This document shows positions 36,277 through 44,968 of a DNA stretch of 64,000 bases, piece after piece. The DNA is from JAWLFI01 sp964525165. Its GTDB lineage: Bacteria; Bacteroidota; Bacteroidia; Chitinophagales; Saprospiraceae. Position 1 is the stretch's first letter. Every line of letters begins with the position of its first letter. The notes under the pieces were generated by a model. It did not search any database. It was not told where the DNA came from and worked only from the letters and a program-made list of their open reading frames with translations. Location: positions 1 through 64,000 of the forward strand of contig CAZGGG010000008.1 in assembly GCA_964525165.1 (NCBI GenBank), in the 5' to 3' direction. A program made the position numbers and the translations under genes.

Positions 36277-37263
36277 TTAGAAGTCCTCATCCATAGAGAA
36301 AACTTTCTCTTTTTCGTCTGACCCTACCCCGGCTTTTCGGTAGTCTCCTACTCTTTTCTCAAAGAAGTTGGTTTTACCTTGTAGTGAGATCATTTCCATC
36401 CATGGGAATGGATTTTCAGCGTTGAATATTTTTGAGCAATTCAAACTGACCAAAAGTCGATCAGCGACAAACTCAATGTATTGGCACATAAGGTCTGAGT
36501 TCATGCCTATAAGATTCACGGGAAGTGCATCAGAAACAAATTCTTTCTCGATTTCAACCGCATCGGCAATAATCTTCTGTACGGTCTCTTCGGGCAATTT
36601 ATTTTCTATGTGTTGATTGTAGAGCAGACAAGCAAAATCGCAGTGCATTCCCTCATCTCGTGAAATCAGTTCATTTGAAAAGCTGAGGCCCGGCATAAGT
36701 CCCCTTTTCTTCAACCAAAAGATAGAACAGAAAGAGCCTGAGAAGAAAATCCCTTCCACCGCAGCAAAAGCAATAAGGCGCTCCTGGAAACTACCCTCTT
36801 CAATCCAGCGCATAGCCCAATCTGCCTTCTTCTTCACGCAGTCTAGATTCTCTATAGCATTGAATAGGAAGTCTTTGTCTTTACCGTCTTGAATATATGT
36901 ATCAATCAATAAGCTGTAAGTCTCAGAATGAATGTTTTCCATCATAATCTGAAAACCGTAGTAAAACTTAGCTTCTGTGTATTGGACTTCATTGACCATA
37001 TTCTCTGCCAAATTCTCATTGACAATACCATCACTGGCGGCAAAGAATGCTAGTACGTGTTTGATAAAGTGTCGTTCGTTATCATTCAGCTTGTTATTCC
37101 AATCGGTAAGGTCTGCAGAAAGGTCAATTTCTTCTGCTGTCCAAAAACAAGCTTCTGAATCTTTGTAAAATTTCCATATATCATCATGCTGGATAGGAAA
37201 TAATACAAAACGATTAGGATTCTCTTTCAATAAAGGTTCTACTGCTGCGTTTTCACTGCTCAT
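36277..37263 (-). CDS. nrdB: Ribonucleoside-diphosphate reductase, beta subunit (class I)
   Basis: Small subunit that houses the metal-radical cofactor. Ferritin-like helices carry the ligands: the N-terminal acidic site around EEIDLSADLTDW, Glu and His in ENIHSETYSLLIDTY (the Tyr after HSET is in the position of the radical tyrosine), Glu in AVEGIFFSGSF and the E-x2-H-type SRDEGMHCDFA. The presence of that Tyr suggests a tyrosyl-radical enzyme rather than class Ic. The 328-residue length is normal. A TACATTTG promoter box lies 53 bases upstream, and an inverted DnaA-box pair lies a further 180 bases out. Confidence 0.95.
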   Translation of the reverse strand: MSSENAAVEPLLKENPNRFVLFPIQHDDIWKFYKDSEACFWTAEEIDLSADLTDWNNKLNDNERHFIKHVLAFFAASDGIVNENLAENMVNEVQYTEAKFYYGFQIMMENIHSETYSLLIDTYIQDGKDKDFLFNAIENLDCVKKKADWAMRWIEEGSFQERLIAFAAVEGIFFSGSFCSIFWLKKRGLMPGLSFSNELISRDEGMHCDFACLLYNQHIENKLPEETVQKIIADAVEIEKEFVSDALPVNLIGMNSDLMCQYIEFVADRLLVSLNCSKIFNAENPFPWMEMISLQGKTNFFEKRVGDYRKAGVGSDEKEKVFSMDEDF

Positions 37264-37315
37264 GGACTTCTGTATTTGCCGGATTAAAAAATTGTTAAGG
37301 TCTAAAAAGGGAAGC

Positions 37316-37323
37316 CAAATGTA
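37316..37323 (-). promoter_or_regulatory. -7 box for nrdBA
   Basis: The minus strand reads TACATTTG (TAnnTTTG) 53 bases before the nrdB ATG. A convincing -33 element was not found. Confidence 0.4.
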
Positions 37324-37506
37324 GAGTGCCGTAAAATTCTAGCCTAATCATATAACAACAACTTTTATATATTTTTTAACAATATGTGTTGCTGATTGAA
37401 TAGTAGTGAACTAGTATACGGCCAACCGTGTATTTCATTCGCTTAAAACCCCTCCTTAGGAACCGATGTTAAAGTTAGATAAAAAAAATACTTAATATGA
37501 TATTCC

Positions 37507-37527
37507 TTATCCACACAATGTGGAGAA
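37507..37527. promoter_or_regulatory. Inverted pair of DnaA-box-like 9-mers in the nrdB/corA spacer
   Basis: TTATCCACA (37507-37515) is a perfect consensus DnaA box. Three bases later TGTGGAGAA (37519-37527) is the inverted box with one mismatch, so the two form 9-base arms around CAA. They lie in the 367-base AT-rich spacer between nrdB and corA, which holds no gene. DnaA-box control of ribonucleotide reductase is known in Escherichia coli; a replication origin is less likely because I see only this pair. The palindrome could also be a site for an unrelated repressor. Confidence 0.5.
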
Positions 37528-37630
37528 TGTTTGCTAAGTGTTGATATACAGATATTTGTAGCCGAGAGCCAATTGTTAACAAACTGTTAGTAACTTAACA
37601 CAAAATGTTTGTTTCGTCAAACGAATACAT

Positions 37631-38578
37631 CTAAAAAACATCTCTTCTTCTGAAAAACCACAGGATAAAGAGACTGGTAGCAATAGATACAATAACGATG
37701 ATAGGAAAGGCATAAGGACTTTCGCTGAGTGGCAAACTTACATTCATTCCATAAAAAGAAGCCACTAAAGTGGGAACCATTAATACGATCGTAATGAGTG
37801 TTAATCTATTGATGAATGTATTCATATTATTGGATACAATAGAAGCGTAAGCCTCCATCGTTCCATTCAAGATGTTGGTATAGACATTTGCCATTTCCAA
37901 AGCCTGACTATTATCAATAATGATATCTTCAAAAAGATCCTGCAGGTACTCATTATTCTCGACACTTAGAAAGTTTACCCGTTTCATTTTCATTTTCAGC
38001 AGCTCATTTGCCGAAAGGGAATTCACGAAATACACATAACTCTTTTCGATACGAAGCAGTTGTTTGAGCTCATAATTGCGCGCACTGTTATACAATTCTT
38101 TCTCAATGAGATTCCGTTTCAGGTTGAGTTTTTTCAAGCATTCCAGGAACCGAAATACGACTTGTTCAAATAGTTGTAAGACAAAAAGTCGCGTATTCGC
38201 AGGATTGAAGTTCTTGACTTTTCCTTCGATAAACTTGAGGATGACATCGCTTTCAAAAGAGGTGACTGTAATGATCTTATCCTCCACTAGAATGATACCA
38301 ATAGGTGCTGTGATAAAGATAGCTTCATTTTCCTGATCAATTTCATTTAATACAGGTGTATTGAGTACAATCAAACGAATATCTTCTTCCCGCTCATAAC
38401 GGGAACGCTCATCAATGTCAAGAGAATCTGTAAGGAAATCCAGCGGTATGGTAAATCGAGTAGCCAATTGCTCGATCGCTTCGTGATCGAAAGGTGGAGA
38501 TATGTTAATCCAATTAGAATCCTCCAGTTTTTCCACTTCCTGAAGCGTACCACTTGGCTTTGTATAATATTTGATCAT
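37631..38578 (-). CDS. CorA-family magnesium/divalent cation transporter
   Basis: A 315-residue CorA-like channel. The long cytoplasmic N-terminal domain is followed by a helical stalk (about 130-250) and two C-terminal membrane segments (TLITIVLMVPTLVASFYGMNV and FPIIVIVSIATSLFILWFF), with the ion-selectivity signature YGMN at the end of the first. It resembles the YfjQ-like CorA subgroup. It should admit Mg2+ (possibly Co2+ or Ni2+) across the inner membrane. The spacer upstream of its start shows no recognisable promoter. Confidence 0.9.
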   Translation of the reverse strand: MIKYYTKPSGTLQEVEKLEDSNWINISPPFDHEAIEQLATRFTIPLDFLTDSLDIDERSRYEREEDIRLIVLNTPVLNEIDQENEAIFITAPIGIILVEDKIITVTSFESDVILKFIEGKVKNFNPANTRLFVLQLFEQVVFRFLECLKKLNLKRNLIEKELYNSARNYELKQLLRIEKSYVYFVNSLSANELLKMKMKRVNFLSVENNEYLQDLFEDIIIDNSQALEMANVYTNILNGTMEAYASIVSNNMNTFINRLTLITIVLMVPTLVASFYGMNVSLPLSESPYAFPIIVIVSIATSLFILWFFRRRDVF

Positions 38579-38665
38579 CTGACGGAGGCTCCATTATCGT
38601 GTTAAAAGTTCTGCATAAACATACGATATCTAGTCCTTTTTTCCATCTCTAAACCAGATCTATCC

Positions 38666-39922
38666 CTATTTGAATCGCAATGCCTTGACAATATCCATAC
38701 GTCTAATAATAATGGTCGGGATAAACATGGCCAACATAATGATTACACAAGCCCCGGCATTTAGGGCAAAAATTTTGAGAAAATCAAACTCTACAGGCGC
38801 ATAGGATAAGTAGTAGCTTTCTTCATCCATTTTCAAGGGTCTAAAGAAATACTGAATGGCGCATAAACCTAATCCGATGAGATTTCCCCACAAAAGTCCG
38901 CGTCCTAAAATATAGGCAGCATAGTAAAGAAATATTTTTCTGATAGCTCCAAAGTGGTACCCTAAAGCCGAAAGCACACCTACTAAATGTGTTCGTTCAA
39001 AGATTAAAATCAGAAGTCCTGTAGCCATGTTGATCATGCAAATGAGGATCATTAATATCAATATCACATATTCATTGACCTTCTGCAATTCCAGCCATTG
39101 AAAGATCGGAAATAGTTTTTGCTTGATGGATCTTGATATCAATTCCGGAGGAAGTACGTCAAAGTATATATACTCATTCACCACATCCAGTTCGTCCAGT
39201 TGGTTAATCCAAACTTCAAATCCCCCCACCTGATCTTCTGACCAACCATACAACTCCTGCACAAAGGAAAGAGGAATAAAAGCTAACTTTTGATCATATT
39301 CACTGAGTCCTGTATGATAAATGCCCGAGACAGTAAATTTTCTTGGAATCTGCTTGCCATCCTTAATCAGGTATAATATGATTTCGTCCGCTAAAGATAT
39401 TTGAAGTCGTTGCGCGGTGCTACGAGATAGCATGATAGAACGATTACTCGTTTGCCTTTCGGCAAAAGGAGTCCCCACATCAATATATTTTTGAAAGCGC
39501 ACCCAATCAAAATCCTGATCGATCCCCTTACACATAATTCCTTCTATATCTTCAGCACCCTTGATGATGGCCGGGACATGTGCAAAACTATGGAGGCCAC
39601 CTAAAGCAGGAGGAAGCTCCCTTTCTTCTGTTTGAAGCGTTTGATCTTTGAGTGCATAAAGAGCATGTACCCATTCTTCATTAGTCGATATCGGTACTTC
39701 CTCAAATCTTTGAGAGTTGATATGGCTGACATGAATATGCCCCCATAATCCGAACACTTTTTCACTGATTTCCGTCCTAAATCCCTTAATGACACTTGTG
39801 GCAATTACCATAACGGCTATGCTGAGGGCAACGGCTACGGTCGTCAGTTTAATAATGAAACCGGCAAAGTTATTTCCCGTGGATTGAAAGGTCTTTTGTG
39901 ATATGATTCTGGCAATGTTCAC
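38666..39922 (-). CDS. LolC/LolE/FtsX-like ABC transporter permease
   Basis: A 418-residue permease with the MacB/FtsX fold: one N-terminal membrane segment (LTTVAVALSIAVMVIATSVIKG), a periplasmic domain of about 230 residues, and three C-terminal segments (VILILMILICMINMATGLLILIF, IFLYYAAYILGRGLLWGNLIGLG, IFALNAGACVIIMLAMFIPTI). The N-terminal layout suggests lipoprotein release, but no ATPase gene is adjacent. The start codon is GTG (39922-39920). A TATATTTG box ends only 5 bases upstream, so the message could be leaderless. Confidence 0.82.
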   Translation of the reverse strand: MNIARIISQKTFQSTGNNFAGFIIKLTTVAVALSIAVMVIATSVIKGFRTEISEKVFGLWGHIHVSHINSQRFEEVPISTNEEWVHALYALKDQTLQTEERELPPALGGLHSFAHVPAIIKGAEDIEGIMCKGIDQDFDWVRFQKYIDVGTPFAERQTSNRSIMLSRSTAQRLQISLADEIILYLIKDGKQIPRKFTVSGIYHTGLSEYDQKLAFIPLSFVQELYGWSEDQVGGFEVWINQLDELDVVNEYIYFDVLPPELISRSIKQKLFPIFQWLELQKVNEYVILILMILICMINMATGLLILIFERTHLVGVLSALGYHFGAIRKIFLYYAAYILGRGLLWGNLIGLGLCAIQYFFRPLKMDEESYYLSYAPVEFDFLKIFALNAGACVIIMLAMFIPTIIIRRMDIVKALRFK

Positions 39923-39926
39923 TGCG

Positions 39927-39934
39927 CAAATATA
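39927..39934 (-). promoter_or_regulatory. -7 box immediately upstream of the permease GTG start
   Basis: The minus strand reads TATATTTG, a perfect TAnnTTTG match, four bases from the GTG start. Transcription from it would begin at or next to the start codon. Confidence 0.35.
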
Positions 39935-40160
39935 ACCTCTAGAAAAGCAATCAGAAATCTAATCATTCAAGCTTGTTTTGGAAAAGTACAAGCTTTCTAT
40001 TTGTCTCTTGAATCTTCAAATAGGCTATTCCGGATTGGAGTAACTTGCCCCACAAGGGGAGTTTTCATATAAATTCTTTGCATTGAAAGAGCTTTATAGA
40101 TGAGCGGAATCGATTTTAAATAGGTCGGGCAATCAACTCTTTCAAAAATGTGATTTATTA

Positions 40161-40168
40161 TACATTTG
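40161..40168 (+). promoter_or_regulatory. -7 box for tyrS
   Basis: TACATTTG matches TAnnTTTG 16 bases before the tyrS ATG, at the end of a 262-base spacer that otherwise shows nothing recognisable. Confidence 0.45.
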
Positions 40169-40184
40169 TGATAAAAGGACTTCC

Positions 40185-41462
40185 ATGGATTTTATAGAAG
40201 AAATGAAATGGAGAGGAATGTTACAGGATTCCACTCCAGGCGTCGAAGAGTTCTTATCAGAACAAAAGACCGTAGGGTATATTGGGTTTGACCCTACAGC
40301 CCCTTCATTGACTATTGGAAATTTCGTTCAAATAATGATCCTTACGCTGTTTCAGAGATCCGGTCATCGACCTATTGTTCTCATGGGGGGAGCTACCGGA
40401 AGAATCGGTGACCCGAGTGGGAAGGATAAAGAACGAGAATTGAAAACAGAAGAAGAGTTAGATGCCAATCTGGAAAGGCAACTAGAACAGGTTCGTCAAT
40501 TATTGGATTTTGAGGATCCGGAGACCGGAGCATGGGTGGTGAATAACCTTGATCACTACAAAGACATGAACATTCTGGAGTTTCTGCGTTCTGTGGGAAA
40601 GACATTAACCATCAACTATATGATGTCCAAGGATTCTGTCAAGAAACGATTGGACACCGGTTTATCTTTCACAGAATTCTCTTACCAATTGTTGCAGGCT
40701 TATGATTTTCAAAGGCTGTATGAGGATCATGGATGCCGCTTGCAAATGGGTGGGAGCGATCAATGGGGAAATATCACCTCCGGAACAGAATTCATTCGTC
40801 GAAATATAGAAGATGCAAAAGCCTTTGCGGTAACCACTCCCCTCTTGACAAAAGCTGATGGCTCTAAATTTGGGAAATCCGCCGGTGGAAATATATGGCT
40901 ATCTGAAGAATTAACCAGTCCTTATCGGTTTTATCAATTTTGGATAAATGCTGATGATGCTGACCTTGAAAAATACATCAAGTATTTTTCATTAAAGTCA
41001 AGAGAAGAGATGCTGGAAATGATTCAAATGATCCCGGAAGATCCTCAATCCGTCAAGCGAATGTTGGCAGAAGAACTGACGGAACGCCTTCATGGATCTG
41101 AGTCGCTTGCTTCGGTCCAAAAAGTGGTCTCTTTCTTATTTAACCGAAAATCTAGTGAGGAACAGCTAAGATCGCTCAGTATTCAGGATTTGGAGGTGAT
41201 TTCTCATGAAATTCCTTCTTTCCGTTTGCAGTCTGATTTACTCAAGGATTCATTAGAGTTGACAGATCTAATGAGTGATGCTACGGAAATCGTAAGTTCC
41301 AAAGGAGAGGCCAGAAGAGCTATTAAAGGAAATGCGGTGTCATTAAATAAGAATAAAATAGCAGACCAGAACTATACTGTCAGGGAAGAGGATTTAATCC
41401 ATAATCGGTTTTTGCTTATTGATAATGGAAAGAAAAACAAATACATCTTATCTTTTGAATAG
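40185..41462 (+). CDS. tyrS: Tyrosyl-tRNA synthetase
   Basis: Class I aminoacyl-tRNA synthetase that charges tRNA-Tyr. The Rossmann-fold core has YIGFDPTAPSLTIGNFVQ (the HIGH-like motif is TIGN), the tyrosine-binding YQLLQAYDF, QMGGSDQWGNI and the KMSKS-like KFGKSAGG. The C-terminal S4-like RNA-binding domain (from about residue 355) includes SSKGEARRAIKGNAVSLN. The 425-residue length is standard. A bidirectional terminator follows the stop. Confidence 0.96.
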   Translation: MDFIEEMKWRGMLQDSTPGVEEFLSEQKTVGYIGFDPTAPSLTIGNFVQIMILTLFQRSGHRPIVLMGGATGRIGDPSGKDKERELKTEEELDANLERQLEQVRQLLDFEDPETGAWVVNNLDHYKDMNILEFLRSVGKTLTINYMMSKDSVKKRLDTGLSFTEFSYQLLQAYDFQRLYEDHGCRLQMGGSDQWGNITSGTEFIRRNIEDAKAFAVTTPLLTKADGSKFGKSAGGNIWLSEELTSPYRFYQFWINADDADLEKYIKYFSLKSREEMLEMIQMIPEDPQSVKRMLAEELTERLHGSESLASVQKVVSFLFNRKSSEEQLRSLSIQDLEVISHEIPSFRLQSDLLKDSLELTDLMSDATEIVSSKGEARRAIKGNAVSLNKNKIADQNYTVREEDLIHNRFLLIDNGKKNKYILSFE

Positions 41463-41464
41463 AA

Positions 41465-41494
41465 AAAAGCCCGTGTCAATCGACATGGGCTTTT
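41465..41494. terminator. Bidirectional intrinsic terminator between tyrS and msrB
   Basis: AAAAGCCCGTGTC and GACATGGGCTTTT pair over 13 bp with one G-T wobble around a 4-base loop, with A-tract and T-tract on either side. It serves convergent tyrS and msrB. Confidence 0.8.
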
Positions 41495-41498
41495 CATT

Positions 41499-42038
41499 TT
41501 ACTTTTCTTCTTTGTCGAATTCCAAAGAAACTGAGTTGATACAATATCGAAGTCCGGTAGGTGCCGGACCATCTCTGAATACATGTCCTTGATGGCCGCC
41601 ACATCTTCCACATTCTACTTCGACTCGCTGCATGCCATAGCTGGAATCATCTACATATCTGATTACGCCCTTCTCTATAGGTTGGTAAAAGCTGGGCCAT
41701 CCTGTTCCCGATCTAAACTTGTGCTCTGAGGAAAACAAGCCTAATCCACAACCGGCACACTTGTAGGTACCTTCTTTTTTATTGTCCCATAGTGCTCCAC
41801 TGAAAGCACGTTCTGTCCCCTCATTTCTCAATACCTTAAAGGCTAGAGGATCTAACTGTTCTTGCCACTCTTTTTCTGTCTTCGTCAGCTGTTGGATTTT
41901 TGCTTCATCTATGGCTTGATCGCCAAATTCTTTTGCTAAATCTTCCGAAGAAGTTTGAGCATAAGAAGTACAACCGTAAAGGCCGGCAGCTAAAAATAAG
42001 GAAAAGCCTAGGGCTAATTTAAAGTTCTTCAGAATCAT
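41499..42038 (-). CDS. msrB: Peptide-methionine (R)-S-oxide reductase, lipoprotein form
   Basis: MsrB reduces methionine-R-sulfoxide in proteins. Zinc-binding cysteine pairs CAGCG and CGRCGG, the substrate loop FRSGTGWPSF and the catalytic Cys in LRYCINSVSLEF are all present. The chosen start (ATG at 42038) gives 179 residues with a lipoprotein signal peptide (LALGFSLFLAAGLYGC), implying a periplasmic repair enzyme. The frame runs 18 codons further upstream into the preceding gene. It overlaps that membrane-protein gene by 20 bases, downstream of rimO. Confidence 0.92.
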   Translation of the reverse strand: MILKNFKLALGFSLFLAAGLYGCTSYAQTSSEDLAKEFGDQAIDEAKIQQLTKTEKEWQEQLDPLAFKVLRNEGTERAFSGALWDNKKEGTYKCAGCGLGLFSSEHKFRSGTGWPSFYQPIEKGVIRYVDDSSYGMQRVEVECGRCGGHQGHVFRDGPAPTGLRYCINSVSLEFDKEEK

Positions 42039-42489
42039 TGTTTCTATGTTTTTTTGCTCTTTGTTGATCTCGTCGCTCTGTAAAACTGACAATTCCTTTT
42101 ACGGAAGTGCCTATGGATAGAAATACAAAGAAACTGAGGGTCAGAATGAGATATATGCCTTTGTAAGTTGATGCTTCAAAGATAGACTTGCCGCTAAGCA
42201 TCCAAGCATAAGCGCCGGAAAGCAGAACATATCCCATGAATCCGTAGACGGCCCTACCCCAAGTTTGAGCTGTATTTTGAACGACCATTAATGATACACC
42301 CGTAAAAACAGAATAATACAGTAACATGGCAGCAGCAATCATCCATGGGAATAATGGATAGGTGTCTATGAGGCCTGTCCAACCGACGGACATTCCAATG
42401 GTTGAAATGAGGACGCAAAGACCTAGCGCAAGCCCTGCTAAATAAAGAGGGTCTTTAAAAAGGTCAATAAATTTGTAGAGCTTATGCAT
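42019..42489 (-). CDS. Unrecognised four-helix integral membrane protein
   Basis: A 156-residue protein with about four membrane segments (LYLAGLALGLCVLISTIGMSV, PWMIAAAMLLYYSVFTGVSLMV, AVYGFMGYVLLSGAYAWML, GIYLILTLSFFVFLSIGTSV) and a short basic cytoplasmic tail (RRDQQRAKKHRNN). I do not recognise the family. It lies 15 bases after rimO and overlaps msrB by 20 bases, so it is probably cotranscribed with both; any functional link is unknown. Confidence 0.65.
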   Translation of the reverse strand: MHKLYKFIDLFKDPLYLAGLALGLCVLISTIGMSVGWTGLIDTYPLFPWMIAAAMLLYYSVFTGVSLMVVQNTAQTWGRAVYGFMGYVLLSGAYAWMLSGKSIFEASTYKGIYLILTLSFFVFLSIGTSVKGIVSFTERRDQQRAKKHRNNDSEEL

Positions 42490-42504
42490 ATGGCTGCCTG
42501 CTTG

Positions 42505-43813
42505 TTACACCGGCAGAGCTTTTAGATAAAAATCGCCGGCTTCAGTAATTCGGACCTTTCGGAAATCACCCCACCTGAGATAATCTTTTTCGGCGTTGAT
42601 CAACACTTGATGATCAACTTCGTGAGAATCTCTGTAGGTTCTTCCTATAAAATGACCACTTTCATAACCATCAATAAGCACCATTTGTTCGGTACCAATC
42701 AGTTTTTGATTTTGCTCCCAATTAATACCTCTTTGTATTTCCATGATGAGTTGGGCACGATCTTCTTTGATTTCTTCAGGTACATCATCCGACAGCTCGT
42801 GGGCAATCGTGTTTTCTTCATGGCTGTATTTGAATACGCCTAAGCGATCGAACTGTTGATCTTCAACAAATTGGCATAATGTTTCAAATTCCTCTTCCGT
42901 TTCTCCCGGAAAGCCCACCAGCATGGTGGTTCTTAGAGCAATATCAGGTACTTTGACGAATTTTGTCTAAAAGGATACGGGTCTCTTCGAGCGTAATCTG
43001 TCTCCGCATTCGCTGCAAAACTGTGTTGGAGGCATGTTGCAAAGGCATATCAAGGTAGTTGCACACTTCTTGCCGCTCCGCCATGACATCAATAATTTCT
43101 AAAGGAAATTTGGAGGGGTACGCATAGTGCAATCGTATCCATTCGATTCCTTCCACATCTGATAGTTGGTCCAATAACTCAGGAAGAGCTCTTTTTTTAT
43201 AGAGATCGAGACCATAATAAGTTAACTCCTGGGCAATCAGCATAATTTCTTTAACACCTCTGCGCGCCATACCCTTTGCCTGTTCTACGAGTTGCTCCAT
43301 AGGTACAGATATGTGCTTCCCTCTCATCAAAGGAATGGCGCAAAATGCGCAAGTCCGATTGCACCCTTCTGAAATTTTCAGGTATCCAAAGTGTTGGGGC
43401 GTGGTGAGTCGTCTTTCACCGATGAGTTCATGTTTATAATCTGCTTCAAAACGAGCTAACAAATCAGGCATGTCCATGGTGCCAAAAAAGGCGTCTACTT
43501 CAGGGATTTCTTGTTCAAGATCATCTTTGTAGCGCTGTGACAAACAACCTGTTACATAGAGCTTGTCTATACCTCCCTGGTTCTTGACTTCAGCATAATG
43601 TAAAATCGTATCAATTGATTCTTTTTTGGCGAGATCAATAAAGCCACAAGTGTTGACGACCACTATATTGGCATCAGAGTCTTCTTCCTCATGAACTGCT
43701 TTAATATCGTTGCCATGTAACTGAGTTAACAAGGCTTCCGAATCAACCAGGTTCTTAGAACAACCCAGAGTGACTATATTTACTTTATCTTTCTTGTGAG
43801 ATCGTGCTTTCAA
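42505..43813 (-). pseudogene. rimO: Ribosomal protein S12 methylthiotransferase RimO, frameshifted
   Basis: RimO is a radical-SAM enzyme that methylthiolates Asp of ribosomal protein S12. The first part has the UPF0004 domain (VTLGCSKNLVDSEALLTQL, VVVNTCGFIDLAKKES) and the radical-SAM CxxxCxxC in GCNRTCAFCAIPLMRG. After DKIRQ the frame hits a stop (TGA at 42946-42944); the rest, VPDIALRTTMLVGFPGETEE through a TRAM domain, continues in the +1 frame from 42951. One extra base or two missing bases at the CAAAG near 42952 explains it. The start is inferred to be TTG at 43813 (MKARSHKKDKVNIVTLGC), as a perfect -7 box lies just upstream; an ATG at 43870 would precede that box. It may be a sequencing error. 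Confidence 0.85.
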
Positions 43814-43826
43814 AGTCTTATCATTT

Positions 43827-44435
43827 ATGCGTACAAAATTAACAATCCTATTTGTTCTGGCGGCATTCATTTCGATATCTGCTCAGATAGGCATTCAATA
43901 TCAATATGAGGTTCTAGATCGACCGGGCACGGCATCCACATCCTTTCAAGGACAAAGTTTTGGATTGGAATATTGGTTTCGAATGAAAAACCTCAGGTTA
44001 GAATTTACTCCGGTTATCGCTTACCAACAATTTAGGGCGCACAGACCTATTGTAGACAATGACGGCCGGTTTGAGTCTTTGCTCATTGAATATCAGGCTC
44101 AAATCTACCCCATGGATTGGGAGAATGATTGTATGTGCCCCACCTTTGGCAAGACAAATGACTTCATACGCAAAGGTTTCTTTTTGACACTGGCACCCTA
44201 CTATAGCCATTTGTTGAGTGGACAATTATTGGAAAATGATCAAACTTATACTTGGGGTGTGAAGTTTGGTATTGGTTTGGACATTGGAATTGCTCAATTT
44301 TTAACCTTGAGTCCGGTTGCTCGCTTAAATATTGCTCCTTCTCATTACTTGAGAGAGGCCGGCATATTTGATCCTTTATTTGGATACAACCTCATGCTAA
44401 AGGCGAGTATCCGCCTGGATAGGCGAAATTATTGA
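43827..44435 (+). CDS. Unrecognised outer-membrane beta-barrel-like protein
   Basis: A 202-residue secreted protein. The signal peptide is MRTKLTILFVLAAFISISA. The rest alternates short hydrophobic strands (IGIQYQYEV, FGLEYWFRMKNLRLEFTPVIAY, FLTLAPYYSHLL, WGVKFGIGLDIGI, FLTLSPVARLNIA, LMLKASIRL), consistent with a small barrel. A conserved-looking CMCPTF segment lies mid-protein. No family is recognised. It starts 13 bases from the divergent rimO and overlaps the 3' end of the trmH-like gene by 7 bases. Confidence 0.6.
   Translation: MRTKLTILFVLAAFISISAQIGIQYQYEVLDRPGTASTSFQGQSFGLEYWFRMKNLRLEFTPVIAYQQFRAHRPIVDNDGRFESLLIEYQAQIYPMDWENDCMCPTFGKTNDFIRKGFFLTLAPYYSHLLSGQLLENDQTYTWGVKFGIGLDIGIAQFLTLSPVARLNIAPSHYLREAGIFDPLFGYNLMLKASIRLDRRNY
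43834..43841 (-). promoter_or_regulatory. -7 box for rimO inside the divergent gene
   Basis: The minus strand reads TAATTTTG (TAnnTTTG), 20 bases before the TTG start proposed for rimO. It lies within codons 3-5 of the divergent beta-barrel gene. Confidence 0.4.
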
Positions 44436-44968
44436 TTCGGTTGGCCGGCAAGCAGGATATGATGCCAACCAATTATCCCGACACATACAGAGATATTCAA
44501 TGAATGCTTGGTGCCAAATTGCGGGATTTCTACTGCGGTATCCAGTAAGGGTAATATGTCGTCACTGATTCCTTCTACTTCATTTCCAAAAATATAAGCG
44601 ATCGGTTGATCACTCGTGGGGGCAAAGTCATTGAGAGAGACGCTTTCATCCACTTGTTCGATTCCGACAATCCAGAAACCTTCCTCTTTTAAATAGAGGA
44701 TAGCCTCTTTGCTAGTTCGATGATATTTCCAACTAACGGAAGCGGTAGCTCCAATGGCCGTTTTCATGATTTCTTTATGCGGAGGTTGCGCCGTGATTCC
44801 AGTCAAGTGTAATGAGTTGGCTCGAAAGCTGTCTGCTGTTCGAAAGGCACTTCCCACATTCAATGCGGAACGTACATTATCAAGTACGATGGCAAAATTA
44901 GATTTCGGCTTGCCTTTGAATTCCTCGATACTGATTCGATTGAGCTCGGCAAGTTTTAATTTTTTCAT
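44429..44968 (-). CDS. SpoU/TrmH-family RNA 2'-O-methyltransferase
   Basis: A 179-residue SPOUT methyltransferase. Motif 1 is VLDNVRSALNVGSAFRTADSF (with the catalytic Asn/Arg), motif 2 is YIFGNEVEGISDDILPLLD and motif 3 is IPQFGTKHSLNISVCVGII, forming the knotted SAM site. A short N-terminal stretch precedes the core, as in TrmH-like rather than RlmB-like proteins. The substrate (a tRNA or rRNA ribose) cannot be assigned. Its start overlaps the stop of pyrG (ATGA), so the two genes are likely coupled. Confidence 0.87.
   Translation of the reverse strand: MKKLKLAELNRISIEEFKGKPKSNFAIVLDNVRSALNVGSAFRTADSFRANSLHLTGITAQPPHKEIMKTAIGATASVSWKYHRTSKEAILYLKEEGFWIVGIEQVDESVSLNDFAPTSDQPIAYIFGNEVEGISDDILPLLDTAVEIPQFGTKHSLNISVCVGIIGWHHILLAGQPNQ

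Noticed and set aside
37264..37630. Chromosomal replication origin in the nrdB/corA spacer
   Set aside because: Only one pair of DnaA boxes, no dnaA or other origin-linked genes nearby, and no strand-bias evidence; a regulatory site is more likely.
42944..42960. Programmed ribosomal frameshift in rimO
   Set aside because: The site (CAAAG, then ACC TGA) lacks a known slippery heptamer or a stimulatory structure that I could see, and RimO is not known to use frameshifting. An indel is simpler.
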